Origin: Planctomycetaceae bacterium TMED10
GTDB lineage: Bacteria; Planctomycetota; Planctomycetia; Pirellulales; UBA7805
Direction: 5' to 3'
DNA length: 10,913 nucleotides
Assembly: GCA_002168195.1 (NCBI GenBank)
Contig: NHBP01000001.1
Coordinates: forward strand, 1-10,913
A program made the position numbers and the translations under genes. Positions within the stretch are counted from its first letter, which is position 1. Each line of letters opens with the position of its first letter. The notes under the pieces are model-generated. The model did not search any database. It was given only the letters and a program-made list of their open reading frames with translations, and was not told the DNA's origin. Of this stretch, positions 5,392 through 10,197 are shown piece by piece.

Positions 5392-6256
5392 ATTTCACGA
5401 TTATAAATTTGAAAAAATCGCTAATAAGTATTACGATACAATTCGTAGTGCTATGAATAATTTAGGTCATGAAGAATCTAATGAAACAGTTGATATAAAT
5501 TTTTATAATCATATAGTTAATTCTTCCGCGTGTAACCGGCCGGTGATTATAGTTAAACCCACAGCTCCCACGAGTCGTCACTTTGCCCTAGATACTATGG
5601 GATACGCGAATTCGAGTGCACTCTCGTACACAAGGCCAGATATAAACGATGATATAGAACAGATGGATTGGGAAAGTATATTGCAATTAAAAAATACTAA
5701 GCCAAACAAATGGGATGATTCAGTATTACTTAAATGGAGAGATGCTAAAGATATAAAAGATGACCATATACTAATTATAGGTCAAATGCCAGATGACGAA
5801 ACAGTAAATGGATTTGGCTTTGGTGACCATATTAAAAGAATGGATATGATTATAAATAAATTAGAGAATGAAAACCTAGTTATTAAATTACATCCAAGAT
5901 ATAAAAATAAAACACTTGTAAAAAAATGGAAAGATGCTGGTCATCATGTTATAACAGGCTTTGATTGTATACATAGTATATTACCAAAAACAAGAGTAGC
6001 AATTGTAGACAACTCAACAGCTGGTATAGAATGTCTTATGCATGAAGTACCAATTATATCTCATGGCTGGCCAGAATATCATTGGGCTACTCAAAAGTTG
6101 CAAACATTGCCACAACTAGAAAACTTGGTAAATGATTTGTCATGGTATAGACCAGTATATGCAAAACAATTTATTGAATGGTATATAAATCATTACTTAT
6201 GTCATGATATAAAAACAACTGAAAGAAGATTAAAGGAGATATTAAATGCCAACTGA
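5381..6256 (+). CDS. KpsS/KpsC-like capsule polysaccharide glycosyltransferase
   Basis: A 291-residue protein with marks of the capsule polysaccharide synthesis family (PF05159, beta-Kdo transferase type). ILIIGQMPDDETVNG (130-144) resembles the family's GQxxDD block, VIKLHPRYKNK (167-177) the KpHP block, and VDNSTAGIECLMHEVPIISHG (about 209-229) the S-S/T-aGxEAL-xxxPV-xxG donor-site loop. PEYHWA follows where bacterial enzymes have Y-xxWG. The N-terminal 120 residues are less typical. The ATG at 5381 overlaps the end of the previous gene by 11 bases and replaces a longer open frame from 5255 that would lie wholly over that gene. Residues about 47-87 are coded by a GC-rich patch (62 of 120 bases). 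The acceptor is unknown: host surface glycan, virion protein or modified DNA are all possible. Confidence 0.7.
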   Translation: MLYKFHDYKFEKIANKYYDTIRSAMNNLGHEESNETVDINFYNHIVNSSACNRPVIIVKPTAPTSRHFALDTMGYANSSALSYTRPDINDDIEQMDWESILQLKNTKPNKWDDSVLLKWRDAKDIKDDHILIIGQMPDDETVNGFGFGDHIKRMDMIINKLENENLVIKLHPRYKNKTLVKKWKDAGHHVITGFDCIHSILPKTRVAIVDNSTAGIECLMHEVPIISHGWPEYHWATQKLQTLPQLENLVNDLSWYRPVYAKQFIEWYINHYLCHDIKTTERRLKEILNAN

Positions 6257-6341
6257 AAAACAATTTAAAAGAGCAGAAAGATTACTATTAGGACTATATG
6301 TTTTTATTCCATTAGTGTTTATACTTGAAAGGATATTATAA
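6246..6341 (+). CDS. 31-aa single-helix membrane peptide
   Basis: A micro-gene with a strong ribosome binding site (AAAGGAGA, 6232-6239, about 7 bases from the ATG). The product has a basic N-terminus (MPTEKQFKRAER) and one transmembrane helix (LLLGLYVFIPLVFILERIL). It starts 11 bases before the end of the glycosyltransferase gene and its stop shares one base with the next ATG (TAATG). No family is recognised. Phage micro-membrane proteins of this kind may alter the host envelope or a membrane complex, but nothing here shows the target. Confidence 0.7.
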   Translation: MPTEKQFKRAERLLLGLYVFIPLVFILERIL

Positions 6342-6589
6342 TGCCAACATATGATTTTCAAAATAAAGAAACTGGTGAAGTTGAAGAACGCATCTTAAAG
6401 ATATCAGAGTATGATGATTTTTTAAAAGACAATCCTCAATTAAAACGAGTATATTTAACAGCACCTCATATAGACCATGATGGTGGTCAATCAGTACTTT
6501 CAAGAGCAGGTAGTGGATGGAAAGAAGTACAAGATAGAATTAAATCCGGTATGCCACCAAAAGATAGGAGTAATATCAAAACAAAATGA
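6341..6589 (+). CDS. Small conserved phage protein, FmdB-like N-terminus without zinc ribbon
   Basis: An 82-residue protein beginning MPTYDFQNKETGEVEERILK, the pattern of FmdB-type zinc-ribbon regulators, but it lacks the cysteine pairs that bind zinc. ISEYDDFLKDNPQLKRVYLTAP and the C-terminal SGWKEVQDRIKSGMPPKDRSN are, to my recollection, similar to small proteins in marine T4-like phages. AAAGGA at 6328-6333 is a good ribosome binding site. It is coupled to the membrane peptide before it (TAATG) and to the nuclease after it (ATGA). Function is unknown; loss of the metal site suggests it is not a zinc-dependent regulator. Confidence 0.8.
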   Translation: MPTYDFQNKETGEVEERILKISEYDDFLKDNPQLKRVYLTAPHIDHDGGQSVLSRAGSGWKEVQDRIKSGMPPKDRSNIKTK

Positions 6590-7260
6590 AGTTTAAACAT
6601 GAAGCAGTTGACCTAGGTTATAACGACCTTGAAGCAGTCACAGGAGATAAAGGGAGATTTTATACCGACCCAGAAGGAAATAAGTACGCATCAGTTACGA
6701 CAGTATTATCAATACTTTCAGAAGAAGCGATACAAGCGTGGCGTGCGCGCGTAGGTGAAGAGGAAGCAAATAGAGTATCGCGTATTGCAAGTAGTCGTGG
6801 AACAACAGTTCATAACATCATAGAAAAATACGTAGCAAATGACCCTGACTATCTTAAAGGAGAAATGCCACATAATGTACAAACATTTAAAGATATACAA
6901 CCCGTCTTAGACGAAAGTGTAACTAAAGTTTATCAACAAGAAGCTCCTCTTTATTCTAAACACTTAGGTTTAGCTGGCAGAGTAGATTTAGTTGGTCAAT
7001 GGAAAGGTGTTGATTCAATCATTGATTGGAAAACATCGCGTAAGTTGAAAAAGAAAGAATGGATTAGTTCATACTTTATGCAATGTTCAGCTTATGCTAT
7101 TATGTGGGAAGAAAGAACTGGTGTACCTATAAAACAATTAGTTGTTTGTATTGCTGGTGATGAAGGACCACAGGTCTTTATAGAAGACAGAGATAGATGG
7201 ACGAAAAAGTTATTGGAAACAATAGCTGAATATAAACGTAGAAAATTATTTGGGAGATAA
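6586..7260 (+). CDS. PD-(D/E)XK exonuclease, MGME1-like
   Basis: A 224-residue nuclease of the PD-(D/E)XK superfamily, nearest to MGME1/Ddk1-like single-strand exonucleases and the RecB-like nuclease domain found in T4-like phages. The motifs appear in order: SRGTTVHNIIEKY with His76, QQEAPLYS with Glu120, LAGRVDLVG with Asp134, IIDWKTSRK with Asp147 and Lys149, and MQCSAYAIMW with Gln166. The catalytic set is complete, so it should be active. A likely role is trimming DNA ends or flaps in replication and recombination, alongside RNase H. It starts in an ATGA overlap; AGGAG at 6566-6570 is rather far (15 bases). A short stretch around 6735-6800 (AWRARVGEEEANRVSRI) is richer in GC than the rest. 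Confidence 0.9.
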   Translation: MKFKHEAVDLGYNDLEAVTGDKGRFYTDPEGNKYASVTTVLSILSEEAIQAWRARVGEEEANRVSRIASSRGTTVHNIIEKYVANDPDYLKGEMPHNVQTFKDIQPVLDESVTKVYQQEAPLYSKHLGLAGRVDLVGQWKGVDSIIDWKTSRKLKKKEWISSYFMQCSAYAIMWEERTGVPIKQLVVCIAGDEGPQVFIEDRDRWTKKLLETIAEYKRRKLFGR

Positions 7261-7261
7261 A

Positions 7262-7459
7262 ATGAATTTTTTATTTAAAGCATTAATAGCTAAATTAGAA
7301 GGCGAAATAGAAGTATCAAAAGCTAATATCAAAGTATATGAAAGACAACCAGTTGGTATTGGAGAGCATATCGACATTGTAGAAACTATTGAAAAAGAAG
7401 TTGAAAAGATAGCTCATGCACATGATAAAATTGAGGCAATAAACACTTATTGCAAGTAA
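7262..7459 (+). CDS. Small conserved phage protein, helical
   Basis: A 65-residue protein, almost wholly helical. The start MNFLFKALIAKLEGEIEVSK, the central PVGIGEHIDIVETIE, and a KEVEKIAHAHDKIEAI helix make up a type I recall from marine T4-like phages. Function unknown; two helices around the PVGIGEH turn suggest a helical hairpin that may dimerise. GGGAG at 7252-7256, 5 bases before the ATG at 7262, fixes this start; an upstream in-frame TTG at 7250 would overlap that ribosome binding site. It is the last gene before the next promoter. Confidence 0.82.
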   Translation: MNFLFKALIAKLEGEIEVSKANIKVYERQPVGIGEHIDIVETIEKEVEKIAHAHDKIEAINTYCK

Positions 7460-7465
7460 AAAACT

Positions 7466-7473
7466 TATAAATA
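7466..7473 (+). promoter_or_regulatory. Candidate T4-type late promoter
   Basis: TATAAATA preceded by CT and followed by G, the form of T4 late promoters recognised by the gp55/gp33-modified polymerase. It lies in the 53-base gap before the HAD gene, just upstream of a sigma70-type promoter. In DNA this rich in A+T the 8-mer also occurs inside genes (4268-4275, 5851-5858), so position is the main support. Confidence 0.5.
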
Positions 7474-7477
7474 GATA

Positions 7478-7506
7478 TTTACATTTAATAAAAAGTGTGG
7501 TATAAT
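7478..7506 (+). promoter_or_regulatory. Sigma70-type promoter, copy 3, predicted leaderless
   Basis: TTTACA at 7478-7483, 17-base spacer, TATAAT at 7501-7506 with TGG before it. Seven bases after the -10 box is the A of the ATG at 7513, so transcription is predicted to begin on the start codon itself. It shares TTTACATTTA with copy 2 at 4807 and TGTGGTATAATATAT with it as well. An in-frame GTG at 7495 lies inside this promoter and is therefore not the start of the gene. Confidence 0.87.
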
Positions 7507-7512
7507 ATATCT

Positions 7513-8118
7513 ATGAAAAAGTTTAACGAGTTTTTAACAGAAAAAGCAGGTAAAGGATTGACTATATTTGATATAGATGACACTTTGTTTGTGTCAAAAG
7601 CTCGTGTAATCGTAGTAAATACAAATACTGGAAAAACAAAAGCTTTGACTCCTATGGAGTTTAATAGTTATAAACTAAGAAAGCATGAAGAGTATGACTA
7701 TGGAGAGTTTAAATCAGCAAAGCTGTTTTATCAAACTGCTACTCCTATAGGTCGAATGGTAGAAAAAGCAAAAGCAATTATAAAGAACGCTACTAGAAAA
7801 GGTTCAAAGGTTATTATTGTCACAGCAAGAGCTAACATGGATGATAAAAAGCTTTTTGTTAAGACATTCGAATCTCATGGTATACCAATGAAAGATGTAT
7901 ACATCGAAAGAGCTGGGAATATGAGCGGCTCAAGTGCTGAAAATAAAAAAGTTATATTTAGAAAGTATTTAAAAACGGGAGAGTATAGTAGAATAAGACT
8001 CTTTGATGACCACAAAGAAAATTTAAAAGCTTTACTTGATTTGAAAAATGAGTTTCCTTCAGTAGATATGTTTGCGTATCTTGCTAACTTAAAAGGAAGC
8101 GTTAAAAGAATAAAATAG
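7513..8118 (+). CDS. HAD-superfamily phosphatase with capsid-targeting-like N-terminus
   Basis: A 201-residue HAD hydrolase. Motif I is FDIDDTLF with the nucleophile Asp20 and acid/base Asp22. Motif II is IIVTARA with Thr104. The motif III lysine is probably Lys145 or Lys146 (SAENKKVIF). Motif IV is LFDDHKEN with Asp165 and Asp166. The layout recalls the 3'-phosphatase half of T4 polynucleotide kinase, but no kinase domain or P-loop is present. The substrate may be a nucleotide or a DNA/RNA 3'-phosphate. The first ten residues, MKKFNEFLTE, resemble the MKTYQEFIAE leader of T4 internal head proteins. The ATG at 7513 coincides with the predicted transcription start. A late promoter candidate also precedes it. 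Confidence 0.88.
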   Translation: MKKFNEFLTEKAGKGLTIFDIDDTLFVSKARVIVVNTNTGKTKALTPMEFNSYKLRKHEEYDYGEFKSAKLFYQTATPIGRMVEKAKAIIKNATRKGSKVIIVTARANMDDKKLFVKTFESHGIPMKDVYIERAGNMSGSSAENKKVIFRKYLKTGEYSRIRLFDDHKENLKALLDLKNEFPSVDMFAYLANLKGSVKRIK

Positions 8119-8127
8119 GAGAATATT

Positions 8128-8322
8128 ATGCCAACAAAATTAGGAAAATCGCATACAACAATAGACAGAGTTACTAAAAAAGCTACAACTGTTCATCCAT
8201 ATATAAAAGGATTTGCAAAAACAGAACTTATAGAAAAATATAATGATGATAAAACACGCCCAAAAGATAAACAAAAGATTAAAAACGAGTTAGTCAGAAG
8301 AGGTGGAGTTATATTTAACTAA
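8128..8322 (+). CDS. Small basic hypothetical phage protein
   Basis: A 64-residue, lysine-rich protein: MPTKLGKSHTTIDRVTKK, then VHPYIKGFAKTELIEKYNDD and KDKQKIKNELVRRGGVIF. It has no membrane segment or cysteines. The second half looks like a helix-turn-helix-sized pair of helices, and its net positive charge would allow DNA or RNA binding, but no known family is recognised. AGGAG at 8117-8121, 6 bases before the ATG, is a good ribosome binding site. It follows the HAD gene by 9 bases and its stop overlaps the next start by one base. Confidence 0.78.
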   Translation: MPTKLGKSHTTIDRVTKKATTVHPYIKGFAKTELIEKYNDDKTRPKDKQKIKNELVRRGGVIFN

Positions 8323-8474
8323 TGAGCAATCTCGATAGAATTAAAGAAGTTCTTAATTTAGAAATTTACTATAAGAAACAGAAAACTTTATTTCGTAAGA
8401 GAATAATTAGTAGTGTAATAGCGATTTTATTAATTGGTGCAGTAATATATATGTGGTACAATGGATACGTCTAA
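8322..8474 (+). CDS. 50-aa single-helix membrane protein
   Basis: A small gene starting on the last base of the previous stop (TAATG) and ending 14 bases inside the next gene. The product has a charged N-terminal helix (MSNLDRIKEVLNLEIYYKKQ, then KTLFRKR) and one membrane helix (IISSVIAILLIGAVIYMWY) with a four-residue tail (NGYV). The basic residues just before the helix predict the N-terminus in the cytoplasm. No family is recognised. GGTGGAG at 8302-8308 is a possible ribosome binding site. The gene-like overlaps and sensible topology support it. Confidence 0.68.
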   Translation: MSNLDRIKEVLNLEIYYKKQKTLFRKRIISSVIAILLIGAVIYMWYNGYV

Positions 8475-8679
8475 ACAATGGCATGGTGGAAAGGGTTCTA
8501 AAAGAAGGAACTCAAACGAGGACGCATACGCTGATGGATGGGAGCTTGCCTTTGGTAAAAAGAAACCAGAAGTGAAGGCTCGTAAAGCTCAGCCTTCGCA
8601 TTCTATTACACAAATTCATAAAGATAAGTCAAAAGTTATACCTAGGAAGTATAAATATAATAACGAGGAAGAAATATGA
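8461..8679 (+). CDS. Small basic phage protein with WHGGKGS motif
   Basis: A 72-residue basic protein. The N-terminal block QWHGGKGSKRRNSNEDAYAD followed by GWELAFGKKK is a pattern I recall in small phage proteins (WHGGKGS...RP...Y...W..IFGK); function unknown. The rest is lysine-rich and probably disordered, ending NNEEEI. The first ATG (8461) gives a start close to that motif, as expected, but lacks a clear Shine-Dalgarno and is probably read by coupling with the overlapping 50-aa gene. It ends in an ATGA overlap with the next gene. Nucleic-acid binding is possible from its charge. Confidence 0.75.
   Translation: MDTSKQWHGGKGSKRRNSNEDAYADGWELAFGKKKPEVKARKAQPSHSITQIHKDKSKVIPRKYKYNNEEEI
8650..8657 (+). 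promoter_or_regulatory. Candidate T4-type late promoter
   Basis: TATAAATA inside the last codons of the WHGGKGS-protein gene, 18 bases before the ATG at 8676. It stands where the sequence passes from small accessory genes to probable virion genes, which fits late expression. The 8-mer is common in this AT-rich sequence, so this is tentative. Confidence 0.35.
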
Positions 8680-8942
8680 GCATAGATATAGACCAGTTTG
8701 ATTTTGGATTTACTGCTGTAGATGAAGATGAACTAGAAGTAGTACAAAAACAAACACAAAAATTAGAATCAACAGCTGGTAAAGCTGAAGAAGTTGAAGA
8801 AAAATTAAATAGTTTATATAATGCAATCTTACCTTTACTCTCAAATTTAAAAGCAAACCCAGAAAAGGATTATATCTACTGGCCAAAGAGAACAGAAAAA
8901 GTAGAAGCCTTTGAGGATTTAATTGCAGGGATAATTAAATAA
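8676..8942 (+). CDS. Conserved phage protein, coiled-coil, probably virion-associated
   Basis: An 88-residue acidic protein. It starts MSIDIDQFDFGFTAVDEDEL, continues with a heptad-rich coiled coil (about 22-55, VVQKQTQKLESTAGKAEEVEEKL) and ends with LPLLSNLKANPEKDYIYWP and a short helix. I recall similar proteins among marine T4-like phages, where they sit near structural genes. There is no catalytic motif. GAGGAAG at 8665-8671 is a good ribosome binding site. ATGA overlap with the gene before and TAATG with the virion protein after it suggest the two are made together, perhaps as a chaperone or connector for it. The virion link is inferred from position. Confidence 0.75.
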   Translation: MSIDIDQFDFGFTAVDEDELEVVQKQTQKLESTAGKAEEVEEKLNSLYNAILPLLSNLKANPEKDYIYWPKRTEKVEAFEDLIAGIIK

Positions 8943-9562
8943 TGGCAATACAAAGCTCAGGCCAAATATCAATGGGAGATACTGCTGGTACAAATAGAAG
9001 AATATTCCAAGAAAAAACAGGATTAACTCAGTCAACAGTACAAGCACAAAATATAAGTTTACGAGGTTTATCAGTTGATGGAATCGCTGATTATCAAGAT
9101 GAAGATGGAGATGATGTTGATGTAACTGGTACACCAGATGGAAGTACTCCTTATAAGATGTCAGAATTTCATGGATATAGTCAATCTTTCAGTACTAATT
9201 TTACTGGTTATACTACTAATAGTGGCGGTAAAGCTAATATAACAAGATATAGAACAAATCTTACTAGCAGTACTGCTGTTATGAGTGATGGTACATTTAC
9301 TATAACAGTTGAATCTGCAAGAGGTACAAATGCTGGTTTACGAATTATTTGGGGTAGCAGTTCTGTATCAACTGGATGGACCTCAGTGACGATTACACAC
9401 AGTGCTGGAGCTCCAAATCAAGGTTCGAGCTATACTGTAAATCGTTCAGCAATGTCGACAAGTGTTATCTCTGGACAATACTCGCACCAATTATTAAATA
9501 ACCATACTGATTTTTATTTAAGTGGAGATAATTCAGCGGGAAATATAACTTTTAATGATTAG
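8942..9562 (+). CDS. Virion structural or fibre/decoration-like protein
   Basis: A 206-residue protein rich in Ser, Thr, Gly and Asn. The opening MAIQSSGQISMGD and the later ISLRGLSVDG and PYKMSEFHGYS (about 150-180 bases downstream) follow a pattern I recall at the N-termini of structural and fibre-like proteins of marine T4-like phages. From residue about 82 on the sequence is beta-rich with alternating hydrophobics (FTITVESARGTNAGLRIIWG, TSVTITHSAG), like a small jelly-roll or Ig-type domain that could bind glycans or decorate the particle. There are no cysteines and no signal peptide. AGGGA at 8927-8931 serves as ribosome binding site. It is shorter than full tail fibres; a decoration, whisker or adhesin-tip protein is more likely. 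Confidence 0.68.
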   Translation: MAIQSSGQISMGDTAGTNRRIFQEKTGLTQSTVQAQNISLRGLSVDGIADYQDEDGDDVDVTGTPDGSTPYKMSEFHGYSQSFSTNFTGYTTNSGGKANITRYRTNLTSSTAVMSDGTFTITVESARGTNAGLRIIWGSSSVSTGWTSVTITHSAGAPNQGSSYTVNRSAMSTSVISGQYSHQLLNNHTDFYLSGDNSAGNITFND

Positions 9563-9570
9563 GAAATAAC

Positions 9571-10182
9571 ATGGCAAAATTTTTAGAAGAAACAAGCAAT
9601 ATACTTAGCAACCCTGACTTAGTACGTCAAATAGCTCTTGAACAAGAATACTATACAAAAGGCAATCACCCAGAAATTATAGGTGAAATGGTATGTCATA
9701 TTAGTAAAGACGTATCAAAAGAGTTTGGAATTTTAGCTGATGCTACTCAAGAAGTAATTAGTAATTTTCAATCATTAACTAATATAGGCGTTACAGATTA
9801 TAAAACATATTTACAATATAATACATCATCTACTGATGCTCCTTATGTTCATACCGACCAATATTTAACTTTAGATGAAGAAGATATGCAAGTACATTAT
9901 ATAGGAAACGTTTATATTACTCCACCAGATATCGCAAAAGAAAGTACAAGATTTGAATTCTTTACAGCTAATGACCTAGATGATTCAGCTGAGATGAAAG
10001 ATTATTTAAAACTTGCTGATGATAAAATTACAGCTCTTGCAACAAAAGCTTTTGAATACAATAAAGCTATCACGTTTGATTCAAGCATTCCACATAGAAA
10101 TGCTCCAATATGCGATAATTATTGGGGAACAACACAAGCTGACAGCCCATTATGCTTTACTGTTTTTATGACTACATCATAA
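9571..10182 (+). CDS. 2-oxoglutarate/Fe(II) dioxygenase-like protein
   Basis: A 203-residue protein that looks like the 2OG-Fe(II) oxygenases common in marine T4-like phages (DUF6445/prolyl-hydroxylase type). The likely iron triad is His94 and Asp96 (YVHTDQYLTL) and His175 (SSIPHRNAP), about 80 residues apart, as in the family. Between them lie VHYIGNVYITPP and TRFEFFTAND, matching the strand usually ending in GT-F. The Arg that binds 2-oxoglutarate, normally about ten residues after the last His, is not clear: CFTVFMTTS stands at that strand, and the only nearby Arg is Arg176. It may use another residue or be divergent. AGGAA at 9561-9565 is a good ribosome binding site. It sits between a virion protein and an ATP-grasp gene; the substrate is unknown. 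Confidence 0.6.
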   Translation: MAKFLEETSNILSNPDLVRQIALEQEYYTKGNHPEIIGEMVCHISKDVSKEFGILADATQEVISNFQSLTNIGVTDYKTYLQYNTSSTDAPYVHTDQYLTLDEEDMQVHYIGNVYITPPDIAKESTRFEFFTANDLDDSAEMKDYLKLADDKITALATKAFEYNKAITFDSSIPHRNAPICDNYWGTTQADSPLCFTVFMTTS

Positions 10183-10197
10183 CACAAACCTTTTATT

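Noticed and set aside
5851..5858. TATAAATA (late promoter-like)
   Set aside because: In the middle of the glycosyltransferase gene with no start codon to serve.
7495..7512. GTG start for the HAD gene, six residues upstream
   Set aside because: It lies inside the spacer and -10 box of the 7478 promoter; the ATG at 7513 matches the predicted transcription start and begins the MKKFNEFL leader.
8919..9134. 71-codon minus-strand frame rich in Leu and His
   Set aside because: Antisense to the virion protein gene; all genes in the window run on the + strand.
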